DNA from: Ficedula albicollis
Lineage: Eukaryota > Chordata > Aves > Passeriformes > Muscicapidae
DNA: 64,000 bases
Direction: 5' to 3'
Assembly (NCBI RefSeq): GCF_000247815.1
Contig: NC_021673.1
Coordinates: 109,201,432-109,265,431, forward strand
The first letter of the stretch is position 1. The number at the start of each line of letters is the position of its first letter. Under the pieces are notes generated by a model. The model ran no database searches and was not told where the DNA came from. It was given only the letters and a program-made list of their open reading frames with translations. This document shows, piece after piece, positions 25,132-37,409 of the stretch. Made by a program: the position numbers and the translations under genes.

Positions 25132-25800
25132 GCTTTGGCACATCTGTTTTGAATTTGGGAGCCGAATCTGAGGAGATGCAAATGCCTGTCATCGTGTGCA
25201 CAGTTTATTGTAATACAGGCTGAAGCCTGCAGGAAAGCCATGGAGGCTCAATCAGAGTAAAGCTCAGTATATTGCTCTTACATTGACAGACAGCTAGAAA
25301 GTTATTTGCATTCCAGTTTTGTCTACTTGATATGTGTTGCTGCCTTCTTCAGGAGCTTAAAAACCTTTAGTAATTGTAAGGCATTAAAAATGGAAAAATT
25401 ACTTTGAGTCTAAGCTAATATAATGACTATTTCTTCTGCAATTTTGAAAGAGGCAAAATGAAGCCATTTTTTTATTTTTCAGCAGTAGAGTCTCTATTTA
25501 ATAACTTGAAGGATATTTGAAATTCAAAGCCTTTGTTTATGCCTGTATTTCCTTTCACTAAATGCTTTAATTTACCCTATAGAGGCCTAGAGGGTTTGGT
25601 ATTTTTTTTGTGTATTTTTTCTTTAACTTGATCTAAATCTAAAAATTGTATTCTACTGCGTATATTTGATTATTCATATATTAGCAGTTATGTATGATAA
25701 TGTAAGATAGCTGGAGCACAACCTGCTTAAAAAGTCTCACACCCTTTAGCTGTTACTTGTCGCATGAATTAAAAATTTAAAAAAAAAATGTTCTGAAGAC
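25132..25800 (+). other. probable 3' UTR of the spliced gene candidate
   Basis: The region after the stop at 25131 is AT-rich with many T-runs, typical of a vertebrate 3' UTR. It has no open frame of note. Two ATTAAA-type polyadenylation signals (25383-25388 and 25768-25773) would give UTRs of roughly 270 or 660 bases. Confidence 0.35.
25768..25773 (+). terminator. candidate polyadenylation signal ATTAAA
   Basis: ATTAAA is the commonest natural variant of AATAAA. This copy lies about 640 bp after the stop of the spliced gene candidate and is followed by GT/T-rich DNA near 25820-25845, which suits a downstream element. The earlier ATTAAA at 25383 is an alternative. Confidence 0.3.
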
Positions 25801-25994
25801 CTTATCAAATTTTTCAGTTTTTTTTTTTTTTGTAAGATGGTGTGTAGCTGAAAATAATAATCTGGATTTCTCAGCTGAGAAATTTTGGCTTAGACATTTT
25901 TCCTTTATTTAGTTAAGGGCTGGATTTTAGGGGCATATACCTTAGCCCAACAGTAAAATGCTAGTGCATGGTTACTGGAAAATGGCTCTACTTC

Positions 25995-26275
25995 AGGAAC
26001 CTGATCCATGAGGATCATTGGAGTCTAACTCCTGGCAGGGACAGACCCCACAGATCATAGTAGGTGCCTGGGAATATTGTCCAAATGCTTCTTGAGCTCT
26101 GTCAGGCTGGTGCTGTGAGCACTTCCCTGAGAAGCCTGTTCCAGTGCTCAAGCACCCTCTGGGTGAAAAACCTTTTCCTGTATCTAACCTAAATGTCCCC
26201 TGACACAGCTTCATCTGTTCCCTCAGCTCTGTCCCTGGTGACCACAGAGAAGGGCTGCTTTGGGGTTTGCCCTCA
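25995..26275 (-). mobile_element. CR1 LINE 3'-end fragment
   Basis: The plus strand reads as the reverse complement of the avian CR1 3' region, with phrases such as 'gaggatcattggagtctaac', 'aatgcttcttgagctctgtc', 'cttccctgagaagcctgttc' and 'accctctgggtgaaaaacc'. The 3' end is on the left. It is truncated at its 5' end, as nearly all CR1 copies are, and has no intact reverse transcriptase. The 95-codon minus-strand open frame here is a CR1 shadow. Confidence 0.85.
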
Positions 26276-27758
26276 GTCAAAGGAAAAAAACAGTCCGTGT
26301 TATGGAGACTCTGCAGATATTTGTGTTCTTATGCAATGTACTGAAAAATGAAACAACTAACCTCTGAAGGCTTCTTGACTTTACTTAATATGACTACAAG
26401 CTTAAAATTAGGCATATGACTCTTGAGTCCATCTCCTTTCACACTGGAGGCTGTATATACATTTCGTGTGTGCAAAGTTACACTAAAGAGAATCAGGCAA
26501 TTTCTGCTTTATGCAATCTCAGTTCAAGCTGAGAAAGGGCTGCTGCTTTAAAGCAATTTGCAGAGTCTGCAAATTAGAAGGGTGGGATTTTGTTTGGGGT
26601 TTTTTCCCTTCTCTAGACATCAGTTAAAATACTGAAAGATTAATAGTAATTCCATTTGTTTCTGGGAAAGGTGAATGTGACTTGCTTTTTCTTCCCTCTT
26701 CATCTGCGCCACAAATTAAGTCTCATTCCTTTGAGTTACAACTGAGCAGCTTTCTAGAGCAAATCACATAAAATTTTAAGGTTTATGTTTTTTTCCTGCA
26801 TGTGTGGTTTGTTGGTTTGGGTTTTTGTTTGTTTTTAAGACTTTGCTGAACTGCAGTGAGGGGTTTTTTTTCTGTACCTGTTAGTAAGGCATTTGGCAAA
26901 TCTTTGGGACCACCTGGTGCAGCAGAAGTCAAGCATTTGGTAAAAAAACATTGGGACTATGCATCTGCAGTAGTTGCTTATTCCTTCTTTCTATGTGTGG
27001 TTTTTTTCTACTTGGGTGTTTTCAGAAATACTTGGAGGTTTTGCAGTCAGGTCCTTTAAGGACTCTAGAGCAAAACATGGAAATTTTTCCCCAGCTGAAG
27101 CCAAGAGTGTCTTTTATTTGGTCCATATTACATCAAAACAATATTGGAAGTATGCATAGCTCAAGTCATGTGACAGGCCTGCTCTGTGAAGGTACTGCAG
27201 GGCGTGATGCAGAATTAAAACTATTATCTTGTTGTTATAGCTGAAATACTGTAAGGCATCTACAGACACCTCTAAAATTATGCCCTTGATTATATAAATT
27301 TCAGAAAGTGATATGCTCATGAAAATCAGCCTGGCAATGTTTCATGTAGTCTTTCAAGGGCTTTAGTTTTCAGGCTCGTGAAACATTTTATTTTTTTTAA
27401 ATAAAACAAAATCCCTCATAAATGTCACCAGTAGGTAGTAAGATACCAAGCATTGTAGAGGTGTCAGCTTTTTGACAGCATGATTCAGTATTGTGCATTT
27501 TCAATTTGACAACTATTTAGTTTTTTCCTTGTGAATCTGAGATCCTGTAAGCATTTTTGTGCATACTTGTCTGTTTTTCACAAATGATTCTACAACTGGG
27601 ATTTTTATCATATGTCGAGTTAAACACAGGTAGAAAGGTCTGAAAGATCAAGACCTCTGAGGAAAAATCCTCTCAGAGTAACTTCTGAGGAAAGAAAAGC
27701 CTATGAGGCAATAACTTGAGATATCTTCTAAGAAAAATAGATCAAGCAAAGCTGAGGA
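26276..27758. other. non-coding stretch, nothing recognised
   Basis: T-rich and A-rich runs, and no supportable exon, RNA or transposon. Confidence 0.5.
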
Positions 27759-27842
27759 ACAGCTTGGGAAAAAAATTAGCTGTCTCTAAAAAAAAAAAAA
27801 ACAGCTTGGGAAAAAATTAGCTGTCTCTAAAAAAAAAAAAAA
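27759..27842. repeat. tandem duplication, 42-bp unit ending in poly-A
   Basis: Copies at 27759-27800 and 27801-27842 each run from 'acagcttggg' to a poly-A run of about 14-15 bases. They differ only in the lengths of two A-runs. Confidence 0.9.
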
Positions 27843-28614
27843 AGGATCAGAGGGGATAATACATCTTCTCTTTGAGAATTTGAATTCCTGTGCTCATTTT
27901 ACATTTGGCTCACACTTATGTGCCTGTTTGTATATATGGGTGAAGTCAAGGACCAAAGTCCAGTGCTGTATAGCAGCTCCTCTGATCCAGAGTTTCCCAT
28001 GTTGCTGAGCTTTAAATCATCATTTCCTTCCAGCGTGGTGGTCATAATGTCTCATCAGCTCATTACATGAGCACAGTAATAAAATTGCAAGATTTACTTT
28101 TCCAATTATTTGTCCTAGATAGATTCATAGATAAAGTAGCACAAAGCTGGCTAGCCCTTAGAATATGAATGCATCAGGGTTCCATGTATATGCTCTGTCT
28201 AAAGGTACATTTTAGCTTTTACATCACTGCAGGGTCATCATAGCTGGCACCCTTCCTTGATCCAGCCAAGAGAACCCGAGTATCTGGATGCCAGAAGAGT
28301 GCTTGCTCTCTCCAAATATTTTCTTTTCTTTTCTCTATTTGGCTTCCTTTTCTTGGTCTGATCAAGGATCTGTGAGAAGGTGTCCCCATGGTGCTCTTTT
28401 ATACCTTGCCTACATCTGTAGAGGTATCTGTATTTTCTTCAACTAAGAGCTGGCAGGAATTGGAAGGTTGGAGAGAGGGGAACAATCTCAGTGAACCTGG
28501 AGATGAGACTAAAATCTCTTGAGCACAGAGGCTGTCTTTTTTCTGCCTTTCCATCATAATTAATTCAGTGGGGCCCTGATCCATGACTGGGGCTCTAAAA
28601 TAATATAAATTATT
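27843..28614. other. non-coding stretch, nothing recognised
   Basis: No gene or transposon is recognised between the poly-A duplication and the CR1 fragment. Confidence 0.5.
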
Positions 28615-29075
28615 GTGACCTGTTGGAGTGAGTTCAGAGGAGACCACGAAGATGATCAGAGGGCTGGAGCACCTCTCCTGTGAAGACAAGCTGAGAGTTG
28701 GAGTTGTTCAGCCAGTAAAAGAGAAGCTGAGAGTTGGAGTTGTTCAGCCAGTAAAAGAGAAGGTTCTTAAAGTAGGCCTGCAAGAGAGCTGGAGAGGGAC
28801 TTTTTACAATGGAAATTGGTAGGATGGGGAATGGAAAGAAGGCAGGTTTAGATTAGATGTTAGAAACAAATTCTTAGCTGTGAGGGTGCAGAGGCGCTGG
28901 AACATGTTGCCCAGAGCAGTTGTGGGTGCCCCACAACTGAAGTGTTCAAGGGCAGGCTGGATGGGGCTTTGAGCAACTTGGTCTAGAAGGAAATGTTCCT
29001 GCCCACTGCATGGGAGTTGGAACTGAATGATCTCTAAGGTTGTTTCCAACACAAACTGTTTTATCATTATAGTAG
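28615..29075 (+). mobile_element. CR1 LINE 3'-end fragment, plus strand
   Basis: Classic avian CR1 3' sequence in sense orientation: 'accacgaagatgatcagagg', 'ctggagcacctctcctgtga', 'gagctggagagggacttttt', 'agatgttagaaacaaattct', 'ggctggatggggctttgagc' and 'ggagttggaactgaatgatc'. It ends in a decayed form of the ATTCTATG tail near 29075. Part of the usual body between 28760 and 28780 is missing, and a 36-bp segment is duplicated (28689-28760). It has no coding capacity. Confidence 0.92.
28689..28760 (+). repeat. 36-bp tandem duplication inside the CR1 fragment
   Basis: The segment from 'agctgagagttggag' to 'cagtaaaagaga' occurs twice in direct succession (28689-28724 and 28725-28760). CR1 elements carry it once, so the duplication arose after insertion or during assembly. 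Confidence 0.93.
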
Positions 29076-30737
29076 TGTCCTTTCCCTTCCCCACGTTCAT
29101 CTGACACATAGACAATTCACAATATTCAAAACTACTGATGTTTTCTGCATCTTTTTCTATAGTCACTAGATTACTTTTCATTGCTCTGAGCAAAAACTCA
29201 AGACAATCTTCAGCAAAGGATCAGTAGTTGTGGTGTTTCGAGGTTTTTGTCTATTTAAATAAGTCTGTCCACGCCTACTTAGAAAGATCCAAAGAACCTG
29301 TGTCAAAGTGTTAGCTGAAGAACTACAAATAGCATTTTATTCCTTTCTCCCCACCTCCTCCCCCCAATAACTCTATTGTTCCTATAAATCCACAGCATTC
29401 CAGCTGTGACTTGACAAGAGCCCTGACAGTCGCAAAAGCCAAATCACAGGAGCGGCGTTCTTGTTCCCTGAATTATTTTACACAGCTAAATTTAATACTT
29501 CCCCCCCCACTCCTCCACCTTTCACTCTGGCAGATACTTAAGCTGCAAATTAGAGACGTACCGAATTAGCCTTCAAACCTCGCAAATGCTGTCAGAAGGC
29601 TGACTCTGTGATGATGTGGCTTTGATACCAAGCAGGTTATTGCTTGTGTACAGCAGCACTTGCAGGCATGTGTGCTGCTGGTTGTAACTCCTGGCCCTGG
29701 TGCAGGCAGGTCGTTAATGTTCAGGACCCAGCCCCGCGGCCGGAGAGGAAGAGTCAGACTTTCCAACAACCACTCTCAGCTGGCACAGCCGTGATTGGAA
29801 CCATGTGACAGTTTGAGGCAATGTACCACAGGCAGCCAATTTATTACATATGGCAATATGATTAATGGTATCAAGTGTTTTTATATAAAAAAAAAATTTT
29901 AAAAGTCCAAGAATATTGCAACGGCCAATTGCATGGAGTCCAAGTCAGTACAAATCTGTTCCATGAATTTAAAGGCAGGCAGATGAGGTTAAATGAGAGG
30001 GAGAGAGCCAAGATTATGATTACAAAGTAAGTTTCAAAAAGAAAAGTGTGTAGAACGTGCTCATGAGCAACAGCCCCTTTTCTCTCCTGTCTTATGTCCT
30101 TAATGGGCATAGGCTGGGATAAGCCTCTGAAACTAAACTGCCTCCTCCTCTTAACCTCTCTTCCTGGAATCCAAAGACTCATTAATGGTATCCAACAACA
30201 CTTACAGGGCAAACAACAGCAGGTTAAGAGGCAAAAAGGACTGTAATTTTGGTGAAGACTGTTTGCTTTGATAATGATCTTGTCTTATTTTTAATAAAAT
30301 TTTACACACAGATGGCTTGTTTCTGCCAAAACAAATGAAAGTGTTAAAGGTACTATTAATTTATGGAAAAAAAGATCAGGACATGCAAGTATGGAGGTGA
30401 TATCTGTATGTTTCAGTGTCTTTCTTCCCTGGTCTCTTGCTGTCCATCCTGCTGACTCAAGAAGTTGTGGCACAGTTTTGGTCTGTGTCAGGTGCCCAGA
30501 CAGGGGTTGGGCACAGTTTGGGAGCCTGCACAGCAGAGGCAGTTTCTCAGTCGGCCTGCAGAAGGCTGTGTTGCTCCAGAGCGTGGGAATAAATGCAGGT
30601 TGGCTCATACTGGTGTGTCTCCATGCCACAGAGTAGTCCTAAGCACCTCTCAGTTGCCAGTGGTGGCACAGCTGAAGTTATTATGGCTTATGGCCATCTG
30701 AAAGGTTTTACATATGCCATTTCTCATGTGTTTCTCT
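29076..30737. other. non-coding stretch, no gene supported
   Basis: No exon or transposon is recognised. The parts around 29.4-30.3 kb contain several homeodomain-type ATTA/TAAT words and read as complex unique sequence, which would suit a conserved regulatory region. I cannot judge conservation without alignments. Confidence 0.4.
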
Positions 30738-31134
30738 GACTACTTCCTAGGGTTTCATGGTTGTAGGTAGGGCTGTGTCCCCTCCCAGTCTCTTTGAGTG
30801 TAGCTGGGCACCCTGTACATGATCAGTACCTTACCTGGGCTGTAGAGCAAATGAGGAACAGAGGAGCTCACCTGGATATAGAGGTGTAAGGTGGGAGCTG
30901 CTGCTGACTACTTCCTAGGGTTTCATGGTTGTAGGTAGGGCTGTGTCCCCTCCCAGTCTCTTTGAGAGACTAGTTCCTAGGGTTTCATGGTTGTAAGTAG
31001 GGCTGTGTCCCCTCCCAGTCTCTTTGAGTGTAGCTGGGCACCCTGTACATGATCAGTACCTTACCTGGGCTGTAGAGCAAATGAGGAACAGAGGAGCTCA
31101 CCTGGATGTAGAGGTGTAAGGTGGGAGCTGCTGC
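30738..31134. repeat. nested tandem duplication (two full copies, one partial)
   Basis: A unit of about 168 bp lies at 30738-30905 and again at 30968-31134. Between them is a 62-bp partial copy (30906-30967) of its first part. Differences are few: 'gactacttcc' against 'gactagttcc', 'gtaggtagg' against 'gtaagtagg', and 'ggatatag' against 'ggatgtag'. Confidence 0.94.
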
Positions 31135-34100
31135 CCCTCAGCAGCAGCTCATATACACCAGAGGAGCACTGGAAGAGACCTACAGGGATATCATCTTGTG
31201 TTCTCACCTAACCAGGGCTGTGCTGGCCCCATTTTAATTTGATCTATATTAAGATTGCCTGACCATTCCTGGCAGTGCTTAGACAGTGTCCCTCACTTCC
31301 ACACAACTGCATGATGACAATATGTATTAAGACTTGTGTGTTGGGACACTGGGTGGCTGATGGGATCGCTGCTGAAAACTGCACATGCCTGAAATCTCAG
31401 TGTGCCAAGGAAGAGAAACCCAACACCCAATGCCTTTTGCCTAATGCAGTTGCAAACTGCTGCCTTCCCCAGGGTAGCTTTGAAGGTACAGAGCCGCTAG
31501 TCCTGAGTGAGCACAGCTACAAATATTTGGCACCGAAGCACGATTTCTTTTGTCTACTCCTTTTCCTCTTTTCTCACTCCGCTGCTATTATCGATGGTAG
31601 CACAGCCCTTTTGTTAATACCCAAGACTCCTTTGCCAGAGTGCTGTAATACACTGCACGAAGAGCAAGGTATTTATACCTCTCCTGCCTCAGCACAGGGC
31701 ATACAGCAGGAGGTCTAATATGACCTGCTGCTGCATTCCGTATGGCTCGTGGCCACATGGTTCCTCTTCTCTGTGTGTCTGTTTATTATTGTTGGATCAT
31801 GCTAAGGCTGTAGTCATGCGGCCTGCCAAGGGGATTTTGAAAGGCTTATTTGGTCTTCAGTCAAGGAAAAGATTTCCTATACTTTGTGCTAAAGGAATAG
31901 TGTTTGATGTAGATGCTGAGACTTGCCCTTCAGCGGTGCCCAGCTCTCTCTGCCCTGACCACAGGAACTGCACCCACCCTAAATTCCAAACGTGGGTGAC
32001 ATGAATTCCCCCTTCCCACAGGTGCCCCAGTGTGCCCCTCACGGCCCTCTGAAAAACAGGCTGGCTGTACGTGCCTTAGCATTTTAACAAGACATGGAAA
32101 CCTTTGAACAAATTGCCAGAAAACTTTTAGCAGGGCGAGCGTGCGTGAGCGCTGCCTGCACCAAGTGACCCTCTTAATGCCAGAGAGGGAGAGACAAAGT
32201 GTGGCACAAAGAACGAGCAAATGAAAGAGCTGGCTTGCAACTCTGATCCTTATGGACTTTTCTTGAGCTCCAGCAACAAAAAGTGTAACTCTTGTGATGA
32301 ATACAGTCCTACTGTTGTATTCCTACCTTCCAACAATAATTTCAATTGAACCCTACAGCATGTGGAGTCCCTTTGCTTTTTAGGTCATAAAAGCAGTATG
32401 TGGAGTAGAGACTTAAAAAATGGACTTTTAAAAGACTCCAATGCCTCAATCTCTCCAAGAATTCGACTGATAAATCTCCTGTGTAAAATGATCACATTTT
32501 GTAGAGAAGAATCTTTGTTAGACATTCATTAGCAATAACATGTGAGCCAATTTAGGGAACGAAACCTTTCTTCTATATAAAACCCACTGTGGTCACTAAA
32601 ACTAATGACTTTTTCGGCCTACCACCCTTTAATTCAGTAGTGAAGCACGTGAATTTCCTGTATTGCTTAGTTCTCCAACAATTTGTTTATCTTTGAAGAG
32701 CGGGTCCCTGACTGTGTGAACTCAGGCACATCCAAAAGGTTAAGTAATAATAAAAAAAGTAGATCAGGGCCATAAATGTGGTATTTAAAATCATGACAAA
32801 GTTCTGACTGTATTGAGGAGGTCTGGAAGAAGAATGGTTAATGGGCTTACTTCTATTTCAGCTCATCTCCACATGAGAAGCAGCCTGAGCAGGAGAGAAT
32901 TGAAAATATGACATGAATTTAAGTGCTCTGAGGCTGATCTGAACCCATCAAAGCTGGTGCAAAAAAATTCCACTGGCTTCAGTAGCCTTTGGAATACTTG
33001 ATGCTCATTACCAAAAATAAAAAGAAAGAAGAAGAAGAAAAATAGGAAATTTTTTTTTTTTTTGCCACTATGCAAGAAGGAACACTTTAGGTTCAGATGG
33101 GGGTTTTTGTGTGTTTTTCTTTAGATAATAAATTTTTGAACAACGAAACACAAAGCTGGTAGAATTAACAAAAAATTTGAAGGCTGAAAAACATAGAAAG
33201 GCATTTTTAAAACAGCTGACAATGGGAAGATTTACTCTTATGTTCAACTAAGGCAAGTTGTAAAGAAGGGAAAGAAGCAATTGGCCTAATAATTGCAAAA
33301 CAAATTCTGTCCTGCTTTTGACAAAGCTTTATCTGTGTTTCTGAGGGGATGTTAGCTGTAATGTGCCTTGCCTGAAGGGAAGACCAGAGTGTTTCAGGGC
33401 TGCCTTTCAGCTGGAGTGCCAGGCTTTCTTTACTGTTTAAAGGAAGAGTTGGAAACTGACTGTGTACATCTCGTCCAGATGTGGAGCCAAGTCATGAACT
33501 ACTGCCTAGCAAGTGCTCTTGGGCCCTAGAGCTTGGGAAAAGACAATGGGTTTCTTAGAGGTCTCACAGATTTATTTTTCCTTGAGGAATACAAAACTTG
33601 AAGCCTGTTTTGTTTTTACATAGTCTGCATAAGAATACAGGCATCTCTATAAGGCACAATTCCTTGGTGCCTAATTTGCTTCTATTATATTCTAGACAAA
33701 TTAAGAACAAACCCATATGGGAATGCACGCAAAAGTGTCAGTGACTGAGAGTCAATTTCCTGGGATTTTAGCTGAAATTTTAGCTCCCAAGTTGCTTCTA
33801 AAGCATGAGTTAGGTTCCTGAGTCACCCAGGAACTAATGAAAATGTTTCTTTGAAATGTGACAGGGAGCTCAGACAGAGCAAAAGTGACACACAGTCCTT
33901 GGGGCATGACTGCCCAGAGGGAGCGATGGTAAAGCGCCTTTCATGTTAGCTGTAACATTTTTAATGCAACTTATTAAAAAATAGCATCAACAGCATTGTG
34001 CAAAGAGGTGATAAACCTGGCTGGATGAAGAGGTTTAATGGTGCCAGAGAGTGCACAGTTAACTTTTTTACAGTTTACTGGTGCTATGTAGTGCTTGGAG

Positions 34101-37100
34101 TGGTGAGACCTCAGGAGGGCTGAGTGCACTTTGGTCCCTTGGAAAGGTCTGGTCCAACCTCTCCAGAGCATTGTCACAAGAGCAGTGGGTGTCTGTGCTG
34201 ACACCCACTGGATGCTCTCCAGGCTGCCCTGGTTTGAGGAACCTCTCTTGTTGATTTTCCCAAGCTTGGGAACTTGTGCTGAATCTCATGATGCCTTGAT
34301 GTCAGGGTCAATCCGTCAATCTGTAGGCTTTCAGGAGAACTCTCCTTTTTGGCTGTGTGCTCCTGTGGCCTCCTTTGTGCTGACAGGAGATGGGTGATGG
34401 AATTGGCCAGCTCCAAGTTAATCCAGCAAGGGGGTGAAAATTTATTTTTATCTAGAACAGTTTCCCAATCTGTTTCATGTCATGGCTGTGTGGGGCTGAT
34501 GCTGGCATGAAGGAAGGAGACAGGCTTTACACCAGGAACCTCCACCTCCACCAGTTTAAATCTGTTGCAGAACTGCAGCGTAGCTGAGACCCAGCAGATG
34601 AATTTTGGAATATTTTTCTCTGTTACAGCAGAAAGACTTTTAATTTACCCACATATTATGACTTCTTCATTAATAAAGAGGAAAGTAAGTAACGAGACAA
34701 TGTGTACAAAATGAACAGCTTCGTACCACAGCCAGTTGAGTGGTGAATTCTTTCATGAATGCTCTCTGTGTGATATTTCTATAGTATAATAGATTCTGGC
34801 TGTTCACTCTAATAATTCTGAGCTTCAGGGTAAGATTTTATTTCTCTTTTGAAAGTAATATAATCAGTGGTGCTAGCACAAAATTCCCTGTGTGTTTTTG
34901 TGCATCCTTAACACTTCTTGGGATGAAAGTGAAACTTATATTATTTAGAGCAGTTCAAAGAACTAAGTTCCTTCTGTAATGGTGGTTCCTGCTAGAATTC
35001 CTTATGAAAAAACATTAACCAAGCTAACTGTACTACAAAGCAACGTAGGTATTCTGTGTTTGCAGAAGGAATGGGTCCAAAAAGCTTTAAAAAGTGTTAG
35101 TTTCTTTGTACAAAAGGCATATTTTAAAAGTCACCCGAGGACAATGTGGATATTTGTCTATCCAGGAATTTTATTTATACTCTATCTGTGTGAACAAAGC
35201 TCCTGGAGATGAGGGCAAAGGGTTTTTGGCAAAGCATGAGGTAGCTTAGGACAATAATGATGCCGGCACTAGCACGTGTTTTGATTGAATTTTCCCTTTG
35301 CTTGTTAGTTTAGATTCACTGCTCTGCTGAGAGGATCACAGAGCTTCCCTTCCTTTCCTCTGCTTGCCAGGGGGAGAGGACCACTCCTGCTGCATCCATT
35401 CAACTCCCAAGCTCCCGATCATTTTCTTGGTTTCCTGTGAAGCTCCCTATTTTTTTTCAAGGGAAAGTTTATCAAATCCTCTCTCTGCAGTGGTAGAGCT
35501 GTGCCTGTGGCAAGCCAGACTGCACAGTTGGAGAACTTGCTCAGGCAGTTCTTCCCAAGGCACAGGGAGGAATGAGTTTCTCATCTGCTGGCACAAGTGT
35601 GTAGCTACTAAGTGGTTCTCAATATTATAGGGTCTGAGTTTTCCCTTGAAATTGCACAAAGTTTCCCATGCAAGAAGAATAACTTCAAAACCAGAATGTG
35701 GTCATCTGTGCCAGACACATCTTTCCACTGTCTTCCCACAGTTGTTTCAATCTCTCTAGTGGCAACTATCCTATTTGCTTCAAGACTGAGAAGAGCTTTC
35801 CTGCTGCCTCCTGGGCAGCAAGGACCTTTCTTTATGCTTGAACAGGCAGATCTCCTTCCCTTCCTCTCCTCAGCACTGTGCTCTGCTATTCGTGCACGTG
35901 TCCCCAAGGCCTTCACGGGACTTAGCTGGGGAAAACTAAAGTCAGCCTGGAATCACTGTTGTGTTTTAGTGTGTGGTTGCTGTCCTGTGAACTGGATTTC
36001 TTTGTAAGAATATTCACAAGCCAGAGTACCTTCTGTGTTTATTTTTTTTTTCTTCTAACCAATTTTATCAAGGTTGGTAAGATATTATGAACTGGTTCAC
36101 AGGACTGAGAGTTCATGAATACGTGGTAACTCATCACCTTATGATTTTTATCCATTACTAGAACTTCATCTTAGATAGTTGCAGCAATTAGACCTTGCTA
36201 TGTGTGAAAAAAGGAAAATACAAGCATCAAGCCCTGCTATTATGAGGACTCATTAGTAAACAAATCAATCTTTTTGATAAATCATGCCTGGGGTTTTAAG
36301 GAAAATGTGTTTATCTGTTTCAACAGCAATAAAACTACCAGTAGAAATTCTCCCATCACCTACACACACACACACATGATCCCCTAGAACAAACATATGC
36401 AAGTACTTAACAGATGGACAAATGAACCTTGGGATGAATGTATTGCAAAAACAGAGCAATCACTGTGGTTTTCAGTAGGAATTATATTAACATCTAAGGA
36501 CCAGCTTTGAAATACTTTGATTAGCTGGAAACATAGGCTCAGTTTGTAGCAAAATCAGATTAGGTCTTCATTCCTGTTATACAGACAATATATTTGATTT
36601 GTGCTGCAAGATTTTTAGATGGCATGGATCTGTTGTTGGATGATTTTTTTCTTTGTTTTAAACCAGTAGCAGCTTTGCTATCATTTTTTTCACCCTCTGT
36701 GCACACTGAGGTCCTACAGCAGTTTGAGAGCTGAGGTTGCCCTGATGCCCTTGAGGAGTACTTTTTGCTACTCAGCTGTGCAAAATGCCATGTGTTGCTT
36801 CTCTTCACTGCTCTGCAGAGATGACTGCATTGCAGTGGACTCCTATCAGTTCACTGTGAAGCCTGTTGTAAGTGTCTTTTTGATGGCCTAAAAGAGTCCA
36901 CAAAACATTTTTAAAAGCTGAAGAGACCTACAATGAAAGCGAAATTATTGGCCAAAACAGATCTCTAATCTAACTATTTCAGATGAGGGATTTTGGCTTT
37001 GGAGGCTGCTCTAGCAAATTTTGTATTGTACTGTGGGATGAATTGCATTACAGAAAAATGAGATAAGATTTATAATCATAAAATCAGCTCTGCTGTTTAG

Positions 37101-37251
37101 CTTGCCTTTGGATCCCTGCCTTTGCATCCTTCTCATGTGAAGAAATGCAATGGGATCCTCTTCATCAGTGTTTTGTGTAGCATTACAAATGATAAAAGAA
37201 ACAGCAATTGAGAAATTAAACCTTCACCTTAGGACCAAGATGTGATACAGG
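31135..37251. other. long non-coding stretch, no gene supported
   Basis: No exon with convincing splice context, RNA gene or transposon was identified. The 147-codon plus-strand frame (31275-31718) and the 131-codon frame (35612-36007) have no recognisable motif. A (CA)n run of about 9 units is at 36360-36377, and a poly-T/A-rich patch is at 33016-33063. Confidence 0.45.
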
Positions 37252-37409
37252 GTCTTTTCACTATCAAGGTTTTGTTGCCCATCCATCAGGAGGAAAATGC
37301 TCTGCTCATCCTGCCCCCAGTGCCTCAGCCGTCTTTTCACTATCAAGGTTTTGTTGCACATCCATCAGGGGGAAAAGTGCTCTGCTCATCCTGCCCCCAG
37401 TGCCTCAGC
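37252..37409. repeat. tandem duplication, 79-bp unit, two copies
   Basis: Copies at 37252-37330 and 37331-37409 are adjacent. They differ at a few positions ('gcccatcc' against 'gcacatcc', 'aggagg' against 'aggggg', 'aaaatg' against 'aaagtg'). Confidence 0.93.

Noticed and set aside
29700..29760. Possible CpG island (CCCCGCGGCCGG)
   Set aside because: CpG density is confined to about a dozen bases and does not extend to island length.
31275..31718. 147-codon plus-strand frame
   Set aside because: No recognisable family and no supporting splice or promoter context.
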